Under the pieces are notes generated by a model. The model had not been told where the DNA came from. It worked only from the letters and a program-made list of their open reading frames with translations, and made no database searches. DNA of 64,000 nt, taken from Amylibacter sp. GTDB lineage: Bacteria > Pseudomonadota > Alphaproteobacteria > Rhodobacterales > Rhodobacteraceae. Location of the stretch: NCBI GenBank assembly GCA_021775355.1, contig JAJFHZ010000028.1, positions 1 to 64,000 of the forward strand, written 5' to 3'. Shown here piece after piece: positions 18,137 to 26,374 of the stretch (within the stretch, counting starts at the first letter, position 1; every line of letters starts with the position of its first letter). The translations under genes and the position numbers were made by a program.

Positions 18137-18231
18137 CGGATGCCCAAAATGGGGTCCGGTGAATTAAAATGGCCTGTCCATATGGAAGGCTGAAATCAAC
18201 GTATCGCTTCTATAGGAGGATGACGATTATG
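18137..18231 (+). promoter_or_regulatory. ROSE-like RNA thermometer in the hsp20 leader
   Basis: Three consecutive hairpins can form. Stem I pairs CGGA (18137-18140) with TCCG (18155-18158), with an inner CCC/GGG. Stem II pairs GCCT (18172-18175) with AGGC (18187-18190) and continues TCC/GGA. Stem III (18200-18225) pairs CGT-AT-C with the complementary bases after the Shine-Dalgarno, bulges G18206, and pairs CTTC (18207-18210) with GGAG (18215-18218). The Shine-Dalgarno AGGAGG (18214-18219) is thus buried. A TYGCT box with a bulged G facing AGGA is the diagnostic feature of ROSE elements, which open at heat-shock temperature. Confidence 0.75.
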
Positions 18232-18711
18232 CGCAATTATGATTTTGCACCACTTTACCGTTCCACAGTAGGTTTTGACCGTCTGGCAAATATGCTGGAT
18301 CGCGCCCTGACCACAGATGTCGGAACAAACACTTACCCACCTTACAACATCGAAAAATCAGGTGATGATACTTATCGTATTTCTGTCGCTGTCGCAGGTT
18401 TCAGCGAAGATGAGCTATCTGTTGAAATGCGTGATGGCCAGTTGGTGATTTCGGCGAAGAAAGCCGAAACTGAAGATGCTGGCGAAGTGCAGTATTTGCA
18501 CCGTGGAATAGCATCACGCGCGTTTGAAAAACGTTTCCAAATGGCCGATCATGTGCGCCCTGTCGCGGCTGAAACTATTGATGGTTTATTGCACATAGAC
18601 TTGGTCCGCGAAGTGCCGGAAGCATTGAAACCGCGTCGGATTGAGATTGCTTCAAACGGCACGATCGACGCCAAGCCGGTGAAAGCCAAGAAAGTCACAA
18701 AAGAAGCTTAA
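18229..18711 (+). CDS. Small heat shock protein, Hsp20/IbpA family
   Basis: A 160-residue alpha-crystallin-domain chaperone that binds unfolding proteins and prevents aggregation. The N-terminus MRNYDFAPLYRSTVGFDRL is that of class A IbpA-like proteins; the crystallin domain spans about 40-135 (NIEKSGDDTYRISVAVAGF, GQLVISAKK, GIASRAFEKRFQMADHV). The C-terminal tail is lysine-rich. The start is ATG 18229, 9 bases after a perfect AGGAGG; the ATG at 18220 is directly on the Shine-Dalgarno. Controlled by an RpoH-type promoter and a ROSE-like thermometer. Confidence 0.93.
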   Translation: MRNYDFAPLYRSTVGFDRLANMLDRALTTDVGTNTYPPYNIEKSGDDTYRISVAVAGFSEDELSVEMRDGQLVISAKKAETEDAGEVQYLHRGIASRAFEKRFQMADHVRPVAAETIDGLLHIDLVREVPEALKPRRIEIASNGTIDAKPVKAKKVTKEA

Positions 18712-18726
18712 AGCTTCCTCAACATT

Positions 18727-18758
18727 AACCGCAGCTATCTTTCCCTGTAGGTGCGGTT
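18727..18758 (+). terminator. Weak terminator-like hairpin after hsp20
   Basis: AACCGCA (18727-18733) and TGCGGTT (18752-18758) form a 7-bp stem with an 18-base loop just after the hsp20 stop. It is followed by GGTTTG rather than a long T-run, so weaker than the next hairpin. Confidence 0.4.
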
Positions 18759-18805
18759 GGTTTGCCTAAACACACACTCTCCCCCTCGTCGTGTTAGGCA
18801 TAGAT

Positions 18806-18840
18806 GCCACCCCTTTCAAATTGTCAGGGGTGGCTTTATT
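18806..18840 (+). terminator. Rho-independent terminator between hsp20 and the VWA gene
   Basis: GCCACCCCT (18806-18814) pairs perfectly with AGGGGTGGC (18826-18834), followed by TTTATTTTATTT on the plus strand. It ends plus-strand transcription directly before the convergent VWA gene's stop. Confidence 0.85.
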
Positions 18841-20808
18841 TTATTTCAATGATTGCGCAAGACGCATCAACTGAACTGCCTCGGTACGATATCCGAACAG
18901 ATCGTCGCCCTTGCCCGCATTCGCCAGTGCAATATTTTGATCCCACGTCCAGCTGTTCAAGTATTTTGACTTGGTTAACAGCTGTCCGAAACCCGCGATA
19001 GAGGCGGCGAATTGAGCTTCTTGACTTGGCTGATCAGATGCCGATGGAATTGCCGTTGTAATCAACGTACTTTTTGTTTTACCTGGTGCCTTATAACGCA
19101 ATTTCAAAAACCCGTATTCATCAATACCATCATTGGAAACCGCTTCTGTTTGATAGCGTAGCGCATCGTTTTTGATCGCAGGTGATCCCACAGGTGTAAT
19201 TTCATAAATCGCCGTGACCGAATGGCCTGCACCGATTTCACCCGCATCCACCGCATCATTGTTGAAATCCTCGCGATTTAGCGCACGCGTTTCGTAACCG
19301 ATCAAGCGGTATTCAGCGACCCGTTCGGGGTTGAATTCCACTTGAATTTTCACGTCATTGGCAATCGGGAACAACGCACCTGACACCTGATCCACCATCA
19401 CCTTTTGCGCCTCTGACAAGGTGTCAATATAGGCCGCAACCCCATTGCCGTTCTGTGTTAAAGTTTGCATCATATCATCGCGGTAATTACCGTTACCAAA
19501 ACCGAACACCGACAGGTAAACACCTGTATCGCGTTTTTCTTCCACGAAGCTTTTCAATTCTTCAGGGTCGGAAATTCCGACATTGAAATCGCCGTCAGTG
19601 GCCAACATAACGCGCCCGATACTGTTATCCGACTGCATAGTTTCCGCCAGTGCATAGGCTTGGCGCAACCCTGCCTGACCTGCGGTAGAACCGCCTGCTT
19701 CCAGTCGTTCCAGACTGTTCAGGATTTTACTTTTCTCGCTTGCCGCCGTCGGTTCCAAAACCGTGCCCGCGCTGCCTGCATAGGTCACAATCGCGATTTT
19801 ATCAGTGGGGCGCAGCGTATTCAGCAATAAACGGAACGACTGCTTCAACAACGGTAACTTATCAGCGTCCTGCATCGAACCGGAAGTATCAATCAGAAAT
19901 ACAAGATTCAAAGGTGGGCGATTTTCAATAGCGGGTTTCGCACCTTGAATACCGATGTGCAAAAGCTTGGTGTCAGAGTTCCACGGGGTCTGAAACACCG
20001 AAACTTCCGTAGAAAACGGTGCTTTTGATATGTCAGGGGCAGTATAATCATAAGGGAAATAATTGATCATTTCCTCGATACGCACGGACTCCACGGGTGG
20101 CAAATAACCGCTTTCAATAGAACTGCGCACATAGGAATATGATGCGGTATCAACATCGATTGAAAAGGTCGATACAGGATCTTTGGTAACAATTTTCAGC
20201 GGATTCGGGGTATCGTTTGAAAAGGTTTCGTTTGATTCAGACAGAATAACAGGCGCGAGGGCATCCGCCACAATGCCATTGCCTAAATAACCGGAAACCG
20301 AACCTGCCCCAATGGATGAAATACTATCTCTTTCATTTGCCATTTTCCGAAGCTTTAACGTGCTTGGTTTCGTTACAGGCGGGGGTGCTGTTGCTGGTTC
20401 TGCCCCCGGTAGTATTTGATCCAACACAACCAGCTGCTCTTCTTTAACTTTGCTTCCGTCCAGCTTTTCCAATCTTACTTCCGCGTAGTTTTCAGTATCA
20501 CCGATTGGAATTAGCGGGCTGTCCCGTAGCGGTTGAATAACAATAATGGCCAAACCGGCAACGCATAACGCACTTGTTGCATAAAGTGCGGGGCGCAGAT
20601 TTATTGATCTAAACATCTCTTTTACTCCTGTCCAAATGCCAGACACGTTTTGTGCTGACTTATGGGTAGGACGCGCGGGCTGCGCAGCTTCTTGGGCCGA
20701 GTTAAAACTTTTTTGCGCCATCGCCAAAATTTCGGCCTTGCGATCAGGGTTATTGGCAGGTTTTTCCGCCTTCAGGGCTTTTGCCAATCTGTCAAGTTCA
20801 TCAGTCAT
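18841..20808 (-). CDS. VWA domain protein, YfbK type, coupled to an ECF sigma factor
   Basis: A 655-residue protein. Residues 1-80 are charged and presumably cytosolic; one membrane segment follows (LYATSALCVAGLAIIVI, about 90-110); the rest is predicted periplasmic. It holds a YfbK-like N-terminal domain, a VWA domain with a MIDAS start LVFLIDTSGSM, and a C-terminal DUF3520-like region ending in DLFGYRTEAVQLMRLAQSL. The ATG at 20808 overlaps the sigma-factor stop (ATGA); longer in-frame starts lie inside the sigma gene. No separate anti-sigma gene is present, so its cytosolic N-terminus may hold that role (inference). Confidence 0.85.
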   Translation of the reverse strand: MTDELDRLAKALKAEKPANNPDRKAEILAMAQKSFNSAQEAAQPARPTHKSAQNVSGIWTGVKEMFRSINLRPALYATSALCVAGLAIIVIQPLRDSPLIPIGDTENYAEVRLEKLDGSKVKEEQLVVLDQILPGAEPATAPPPVTKPSTLKLRKMANERDSISSIGAGSVSGYLGNGIVADALAPVILSESNETFSNDTPNPLKIVTKDPVSTFSIDVDTASYSYVRSSIESGYLPPVESVRIEEMINYFPYDYTAPDISKAPFSTEVSVFQTPWNSDTKLLHIGIQGAKPAIENRPPLNLVFLIDTSGSMQDADKLPLLKQSFRLLLNTLRPTDKIAIVTYAGSAGTVLEPTAASEKSKILNSLERLEAGGSTAGQAGLRQAYALAETMQSDNSIGRVMLATDGDFNVGISDPEELKSFVEEKRDTGVYLSVFGFGNGNYRDDMMQTLTQNGNGVAAYIDTLSEAQKVMVDQVSGALFPIANDVKIQVEFNPERVAEYRLIGYETRALNREDFNNDAVDAGEIGAGHSVTAIYEITPVGSPAIKNDALRYQTEAVSNDGIDEYGFLKLRYKAPGKTKSTLITTAIPSASDQPSQEAQFAASIAGFGQLLTKSKYLNSWTWDQNIALANAGKGDDLFGYRTEAVQLMRLAQSLK

Positions 20809-21353
20809 GGATACGCCTCCTCGGCTTGGGCCAATGCCCGCAAATGTTTCTTGGCTTCGCTGACCCGCCACGAAATGGTTCCCGCAGGCACGCCCAAAAC
20901 CGCGCTTGCTTCTGCCTGTGTCATATCTTCGGCCAAGGTCAAAACCAGCACCTCGCGCAAGTCGGTCGGCAAAGTTGTCATTGCCTGCGCCAACCACGCA
21001 CGATCATTGGCAGTCTCATCTGCGTCGTGTTGTTGCATTTCAAACATATCACCCCAGCCTTGTTGTGCCGCATTTCGGGTTTTTTGTTTGCGCAAGCGAT
21101 CTTTGGCGGCATTAATCGAAACCCGGTAAAGCCAAGTGGTAAACTTGGCGTCACCCCGAAACGACCCCAGCTTGACTGGCAAAGCACAACACACATCCTG
21201 TGCCAATTCTTCAGCCAAAGATTGCGAGCCAAGCATTCGGTAACCAAGCCGCAAGATCATATCGTAATGACGTTCTAGCAATTGCCCGAACGCATCACTG
21301 TCACCCGCCTGAGCGCGATTAACCAATATCTCGTCGCTGGTTTCCATCCTCAT
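20805..21353 (-). CDS. ECF-type RNA polymerase sigma factor
   Basis: A 182-residue sigma-70 factor of the extracytoplasmic-function group. Region 2 (about 10-85) has FGQLLERHYDMILRLGYRML, a modified region 2.3 (LAEELAQDV) and FTTWLYRVSINAAKDRLRK; region 4 (about 125-175) has LPTDLREVLVLTLAEDMTQAEAS and an HTH (VPAGTISWRVSEAKKHL). The start may be the ATG at 21353 or at 21347. Directly coupled to the VWA gene, so the two products are made in ratio and probably act in one signalling path. Confidence 0.9.
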   Translation of the reverse strand: MRMETSDEILVNRAQAGDSDAFGQLLERHYDMILRLGYRMLGSQSLAEELAQDVCCALPVKLGSFRGDAKFTTWLYRVSINAAKDRLRKQKTRNAAQQGWGDMFEMQQHDADETANDRAWLAQAMTTLPTDLREVLVLTLAEDMTQAEASAVLGVPAGTISWRVSEAKKHLRALAQAEEAYP

Positions 21354-21415
21354 AATGCTATTAGACGGGCGCGGCTTGTCAATTCTTGGAATTAAATTAA
21401 AAAATGTAATCCCGC

Positions 21416-22831
21416 CTAGTCATGCCATGGCCCATTGACCTTTTCGCCGGGGTTATCAACCCGCTCAAACGTATGCGCCCCGAAATAATCCCGCAAGCCT
21501 TGGATCATATTGGCGGTGGAGCGGCCCGTGCGCCGCATGTTGTGGTAATTCAAAGCCGCCGCAAAAGCGGGCACCGCATGGCCGTTTATCAGGCCGAAAG
21601 ATGCAACCGCCTGTAATGCGGGGGCGTTGATTTTCATGTGTTCCTGAAATACCGGCGATAGCACCAGATGCTTTTCATCGCCCTTGTCAAACACATCCGC
21701 AATTTCATCCAAAAACACCGAGCGGATAATGCAGCCCGCCCGCCAGACCCGCGCAATGGCGGCCAAATTCAAATCCCATTCAAACTTTTCCGATGCACGG
21801 CTCAAAACTTCAAAGCCTTGCGCATAAGCGCAAACCTTGGCCGCAACCATAGCCTGCTCAAGTGCCTTCAGTGTTTTTTTCTTTGGGGCCATTTCTTTGG
21901 GAATTGGCTTAGGCGACGCCCCGAACGCCGCTTCCATTTGCAACCGTGTTTCCAAATCAGCCGAAATATTGCGTGCTTCCACAGCAGCGGCCATCATGCT
22001 GGCAGGTGCCCCCAAGTGCAACGCTTCGATCACAGACCAACGGCCTGTACCTTTTTGCCCTGCTCTGTCCAGAATAACATCCAGCATCGCGGCATCGGTT
22101 TTGGGATCTTTTGCCAAAGCAACCTCTGCCGCGATCTCAATCAGATACGAATTCAATGGCCCATCCATCCACCCCTGAAACACCTTGCCGATTTTTTTGG
22201 CACTCATGCCCAGACCGTTCGACATCAGTCCGTAAGCTTCGGCAATCAGTTGCATGTCAGCATACTCAATACCGTTGTGCAGCATTTTGATGAAATGCCC
22301 CGACCCGCCCGGGCCAAACCAGTCGCAACAGGGATCGCCCTCGAATTTCGCGGCACTATCTTGTAACGGCCCTTTGACACGCGCCCAACTTTCGCGTGAA
22401 CCACCCGCCATGATAGACGGGCCATTTCGCGCACCCTCTGCCCCACCGGAAATGCCCATGCCAAGAAACTGCAAACCAACACTTTCCATTGCGGCCACGC
22501 GCGATTCCGTATCGGTGTAGTTCGAATTGCCCAAATCCGCGATCAAATCGCCCTTGTCCAGCAAGGGTTTAAGCATATCGATCACGCTATCAAGCGGTCC
22601 GCCCGAAGGCACCAGAACCAAAACAGAGCGCGGTGCGAGCATGGATTTCACGAAAGCATCGGCGTCAACACATGCAATCAAACGCCCTGCAAGCCCGTCA
22701 CTTTCTGCAACCACTTTGGCCATTTTTTCGGCACTGCGATCCAAAAGGCTGACGTCATGACCCTTTTCCGCAAGGTTCAGCGCAAAGGCACCCCCCATTA
22801 CACCGATACCGACCAAGCCTAAATGTGCCAT
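21416..22831 (-). CDS. gnd: 6-phosphogluconate dehydrogenase, decarboxylating
   Basis: Oxidatively decarboxylates 6-phosphogluconate to ribulose 5-phosphate with NADP, in the pentose phosphate pathway. The 471 residues are the usual length for the long type. The NADP-binding fold starts HLGLVGIGVMGGAFALNLAEKG (2-23). Substrate-binding motifs visible: GMGISGGAEGARNGPSIMAGG and the catalytic-lysine segment GSGHFIKMLHNGIEYADMQL; the C-terminal tail is rich in His/Arg (NYHNMRRTGRSTANMIQG). ATG 22831 was preferred to a TTG one codon earlier. Monocistronic; zwf and pgl are not in the window. Confidence 0.95.
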   Translation of the reverse strand: MAHLGLVGIGVMGGAFALNLAEKGHDVSLLDRSAEKMAKVVAESDGLAGRLIACVDADAFVKSMLAPRSVLVLVPSGGPLDSVIDMLKPLLDKGDLIADLGNSNYTDTESRVAAMESVGLQFLGMGISGGAEGARNGPSIMAGGSRESWARVKGPLQDSAAKFEGDPCCDWFGPGGSGHFIKMLHNGIEYADMQLIAEAYGLMSNGLGMSAKKIGKVFQGWMDGPLNSYLIEIAAEVALAKDPKTDAAMLDVILDRAGQKGTGRWSVIEALHLGAPASMMAAAVEARNISADLETRLQMEAAFGASPKPIPKEMAPKKKTLKALEQAMVAAKVCAYAQGFEVLSRASEKFEWDLNLAAIARVWRAGCIIRSVFLDEIADVFDKGDEKHLVLSPVFQEHMKINAPALQAVASFGLINGHAVPAFAAALNYHNMRRTGRSTANMIQGLRDYFGAHTFERVDNPGEKVNGPWHD

Positions 22832-22989
22832 CAATTTTTCCTTGTAAAAGTTCCAAGGTTTATCCTAGCCGAATGCGGATACATGTCTACCATTCGCGCA
22901 AAAGGGAAACTCACTTAACGGTGAAGTTGTTTGACGCTTATTCTCGAATTCCATAAAGCTGAATGCAGATCAAGCGCATAGGGCGGCAG

Positions 22990-23850
22990 ATGGCTATTAA
23001 AATTGAAATGCTGCGATACTTTGTTGAAGTGGCAAAAACCGGGAATTTAGCCCAAGCTGCGGATCGTCTGGGCCGAACGCCTTCGGCGATCTCAATGATG
23101 TTGAAGCAGCTGGAAGAACATCTTGGCGCACCTTTGTTTGAAACAGACCGAAAATCCAAACTGACCCTTTTGGGTGATTTTGTCTTGAAAGAGTCTATAC
23201 GCGATCTGGAACAACTGGATCGCACGTTCACGTCAATCCAGCAATTCGCACGAACCCCGTCCGGTCTTATCCGCGTGGCAGCTGTTCCGTCCGCCTCGAC
23301 CAGTATCCTGCCACACTTGATCACCAAATTTCAGGCGGATTACCCGACCGTATCCATTGAATTAAGTGATGCGGATTCCATTTCTGTGATGGCTGACTTG
23401 ACAGCCCAAAAAATCGACTTTGGCATCATATCCGATCATGCGGGTCTTAAATCACAAGGTTTCGGAAGTCGCGAATTAGCCGAAGACCGATACGGTATTT
23501 TGTTTAACAAACGAGACCCATTGCCCAAAGACACCGACTGGCAGTGTTTGCTGGATCGCCCTTTTGTCAGTAATCACCTGTGCGAAACCACCGAAATTCC
23601 GGAGCTTAAGACCGCAGTGAAAAATTCCAAGTTGCGTGCACGCAACACCTCTTCTTTGATCGCATTGATAAAAGAAGGGTTGGGTATCACGGTTTTGCCG
23701 GAACTGGCTTGTAGGGATTTAAGTGCGAATCTGGGTTTCTTCATCCCCAAGCCACCCATATACACCCGTAAAATCTTGGCTTTTTGGGCCCCGGATAAAG
23801 TAACTTATGTAGGGCAACGTGCATTTTTACACCTACTTCAGAATTACTGA
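22990..23850 (+). CDS. LysR-type transcriptional regulator
   Basis: A 286-residue LTTR. The N-terminal winged HTH is clear: MLRYFVEVAKTGNLAQAADRLGRTPSAISMMLKQLEEHLG. The substrate-binding domain runs from about 90 to 280, with FGIISDHAGL and GLGITVLPELAC typical of effector-binding lobes. I chose ATG 22990, preceded by AGGGCGGC, over the upstream ATG at 22963. It lies 89 bases before a four-gene operon on the same strand that it most likely controls, and a phased set of TTCAG/CTGAA boxes overlaps its own stop codon. Confidence 0.9.
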   Translation: MAIKIEMLRYFVEVAKTGNLAQAADRLGRTPSAISMMLKQLEEHLGAPLFETDRKSKLTLLGDFVLKESIRDLEQLDRTFTSIQQFARTPSGLIRVAAVPSASTSILPHLITKFQADYPTVSIELSDADSISVMADLTAQKIDFGIISDHAGLKSQGFGSRELAEDRYGILFNKRDPLPKDTDWQCLLDRPFVSNHLCETTEIPELKTAVKNSKLRARNTSSLIALIKEGLGITVLPELACRDLSANLGFFIPKPPIYTRKILAFWAPDKVTYVGQRAFLHLLQNY

Positions 23851-23887
23851 AATTAACTTCAGTTTTTTAAGTTTGACTGAAATCAGT
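23837..23887 (+). promoter_or_regulatory. Array of TTCAG/CTGAA boxes upstream of the aldehyde dehydrogenase operon
   Basis: TTCAG at 23837 and 23858, CTGAA at 23847 and 23877, and a fourth half-site TCAGT at 23883-23887. These give overlapping inverted repeats TTCAG-N5-CTGAA, CTGAA-N6-TTCAG and ACTGA-AA-TCAGT. A multi-box arrangement spaced by about one helical turn is typical of LysR binding regions. It lies 53-103 bases before the start of the aldehyde dehydrogenase gene. Confidence 0.5.
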
Positions 23888-23939
23888 AAAATCCAATAAC
23901 CTATCCGAAATCTTCTGTACCAAGACAAGGAATCGTTCA

Positions 23940-25391
23940 TTGGCCCCTTCTTTTAAAAATTTCATCGCAGGCGAATGGGTCGCCGGCAACTCTGAGATAG
24001 AGAACCGCAACCCTTCCGATTTATCCGATGTGATCGGACTATATGCGCAAGCATCAAGCGACCAATTGGATAATGCACTTGCAGCCGCAACCGAGGCCCA
24101 AAAAATCTGGAACACTGTCGGTATCGAAAAACGCTACTCCGCATTGATGTCAATCGGTCAGGAATTGATAGACCGTGCCGAAGAATTGGGCACATTGCTT
24201 GCCCGTGAAGAAGGCAAACCTATTGCCGAAGGCAAGGGTGAAATTTATCGTTCCGGTCAGTTTTTCACCTATTACGCCGCCGAAACCCTGCGTCAGATCG
24301 GCGAGAATGCTGACTCTGTACGTGACGGTATTGAAATTGATGTACGCCGCGAACCTGTTGGTGTGGTCGCAATCATTTCGCCCTGGAACTTTCCGACAGC
24401 AACCGCCGTTTGGAAAATCGCACCAGCCCTTGCTTTTGGAAACGCGGTCGTTTGGAAGCCTGCAAACCTTGTACTGGCATCCGCCGTTGCGCTAACCGAA
24501 ATCATTGCCAAACAAGATCTGCCAAAAGGCCTGTTTAATCTGGTTATGGGGCCGGGCCGTGATGTGGGGCAGCGTTTGGTCGAAAGCCCGTTAGTCAACG
24601 CAATCACCTTTACCGGTTCTGTTCCTGTGGGCATCGGTATTGCCCAAAGCTGTATTGGCAACTTGACCAAGGTGCAACTTGAAATGGGTTCCAAAAATGC
24701 ACTGGCCATTATGGACGATGCGGATATGGATACTGCCATTGCCTGTGCTGTTGGTGGCGCCTTTGGTGGTACTGGGCAAAAATGTACCGCCTCTTCACGG
24801 GTGATTGTGCACAAAGATATTCATGATGCGTTTGTTGATCGTTTCGTGGCAGGTGCAAGTGCCATGATTGTCGACAACGCCCTGAAAGCAGGAACGCAAA
24901 TCGGCCCTGTGGCATCCGAAAGCCAGCTGAACCAGAACCTGGCCAACGTCGCACTTGCAAAAAAAGAAGGCGGGGATATTCTGACAGGTGGTGAACATGT
25001 ATCGCGCGAAACCGAAGGATATTATATGACGCCTTGCGTTGTGGCAGGAACTTCAAATACTTGGGAAGTGAACCGTGAAGAGCTATTCGCACCCATGGCC
25101 TGTGTCATCAAAGTGGACAGTTATGAAGAAGCTTTGGCAACCGTCAACGACACCCGCTTCGGCCTGACGTCCGGTATCATCACCAAAGATCTGGCACGCG
25201 CCAATCATTTCCGCCGTAACGCGCAAACGGGCTGTGTTATGGTCAACCTGCCAACGGCGGGTACCGATTATCACGTGCCATTCGGTGGCCGCGGGCAATC
25301 ATCATATGGCCCGCGTGAACAGGGCCAATACGCCAAGGAATTCTACACAACTATAAAAACAGCTTACATAAGCGCGGGCACACCATCATGA
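23940..25391 (+). CDS. Aldehyde dehydrogenase, ketoglutarate-semialdehyde dehydrogenase-like
   Basis: A 483-residue ALDH superfamily enzyme. PWNFP at 148-152, FTGSVPVG at 224-231, catalytic Glu248 in LEMGSKNA and catalytic Cys282 in GTGQKCTASSR. The LEMGSKNA and GQKCTASSR forms are those of the alpha-ketoglutarate semialdehyde/DhaS-like branch, so the substrate may be a small dicarboxylic or amino-acid-derived semialdehyde; this is not decidable here. Start is TTG 23940, 7 bases after AAGGAA. Overlaps the next gene by ATGA. First gene of the LysR-linked operon. Confidence 0.88.
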   Translation: MAPSFKNFIAGEWVAGNSEIENRNPSDLSDVIGLYAQASSDQLDNALAAATEAQKIWNTVGIEKRYSALMSIGQELIDRAEELGTLLAREEGKPIAEGKGEIYRSGQFFTYYAAETLRQIGENADSVRDGIEIDVRREPVGVVAIISPWNFPTATAVWKIAPALAFGNAVVWKPANLVLASAVALTEIIAKQDLPKGLFNLVMGPGRDVGQRLVESPLVNAITFTGSVPVGIGIAQSCIGNLTKVQLEMGSKNALAIMDDADMDTAIACAVGGAFGGTGQKCTASSRVIVHKDIHDAFVDRFVAGASAMIVDNALKAGTQIGPVASESQLNQNLANVALAKKEGGDILTGGEHVSRETEGYYMTPCVVAGTSNTWEVNREELFAPMACVIKVDSYEEALATVNDTRFGLTSGIITKDLARANHFRRNAQTGCVMVNLPTAGTDYHVPFGGRGQSSYGPREQGQYAKEFYTTIKTAYISAGTPS

Positions 25392-26374
25392 CAAAACCGT
25401 ATCGCATAGACAATTTACAGTATGCCAACTGGTCAGAAAAAATCTTTCGGCAGATGCGGATGGGGGGTGTAGATGCGGTACATGTCACCATTGCCTATCA
25501 TGAAAACTTCCGCGAAACCGTTTTGAATATGGAACAGTGGAACCGTTGGTTTGAACAGTTCCCAAAACTGATCTTTCAGGGGTTTACGGGGGATGATGTG
25601 CGCCTTGCCCGCAAGACGGGACGCACTGCAATATTCTTTGGCTATCAAAATCCGTCGCCCATAGAAGATGACATCGGGTTGGTTGAAATCCACCACCGTT
25701 TGGGCGCACGGTTCATGCAGTTGAGTTACAACAACCAGTCGTTACTTGCAACCGGATGTTATGAAGCCGAGGACCCCGGCATCACCCGCATGGGTCGCGA
25801 AGTAATTGCAGAGATGAACCGTGTGGGGCTTGTGGTGGATATGAGCCATTCGGCAGATCGCTCTACCATCGAAGCCATGGAACTCTCCAGTCGCCCGATT
25901 GCAATCACACACGCCAACCCACATAACTGGCATCCTGCCTTGCGCAATAAATCCGATGATATTCTTAAGGCTTTAGCCCAATCGGGTGGCATGATGGGTT
26001 TTTCGGTTTATCCGCATCACTTGCAGGGTAAATCTGATTGCACACTGGAAAGCTTTTGCCAAATGATTGCTGACACTGCCGATCTGATGGGGATTGATCA
26101 TATCGGGATCGGCACTGACCTGTGTCAGGATCAACCTGACAGCATTGTCGAATGGATGCGCACCGGTCGCTGGACAAAGCAAATTGACTACGGCGAAGGT
26201 TCTGCGTCTGATGCGGGCTTCCCGCCGATGCCAAGCTGGTTCAACGACAACCGCGACTTTGACAACATTGAACATGGCCTGCGCGCTGTTGGCTTGACGG
26301 ATGAGGATGTCGGCAAAGTCATGGGCGAAAATTGGCTGCGTTTCTACGACGAAAACTTTGGAGCCGCATCATGA
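25388..26374 (+). CDS. Divergent membrane dipeptidase (peptidase M19) homologue
   Basis: A 328-residue TIM-barrel protein of the renal-dipeptidase family. Retained motifs: DMSH (His154), ITHANPHNWHPALRNKSD (His175) and IGIGTDLCQDQP, which correspond to conserved metal/substrate positions. The N-terminal HxD ligand pair of the family is replaced by NLQYANWS (9-16), and the usual Glu-Gly ligand region reads FFGYQNPSPIEDD (83-95). About half of the binuclear zinc site therefore seems lost or changed. It may be a mononuclear hydrolase acting on something other than dipeptides. Coupled to genes on both sides by ATGA overlaps. Confidence 0.85.
   Translation: MTKPYRIDNLQYANWSEKIFRQMRMGGVDAVHVTIAYHENFRETVLNMEQWNRWFEQFPKLIFQGFTGDDVRLARKTGRTAIFFGYQNPSPIEDDIGLVEIHHRLGARFMQLSYNNQSLLATGCYEAEDPGITRMGREVIAEMNRVGLVVDMSHSADRSTIEAMELSSRPIAITHANPHNWHPALRNKSDDILKALAQSGGMMGFSVYPHHLQGKSDCTLESFCQMIADTADLMGIDHIGIGTDLCQDQPDSIVEWMRTGRWTKQIDYGEGSASDAGFPPMPSWFNDNRDFDNIEHGLRAVGLTDEDVGKVMGENWLRFYDENFGAAS

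Noticed and set aside
20809..20997. 63-residue N-terminal extension of the VWA protein
   Set aside because: Lies inside the sigma-factor coding sequence; the ATGA overlap at 20805-20808 is the natural start.
21668..22366. 232-codon plus-strand frame antisense to gnd
   Set aside because: Shadow of gnd: His/Gln/Cys-rich composition typical of reverse-frame translation.
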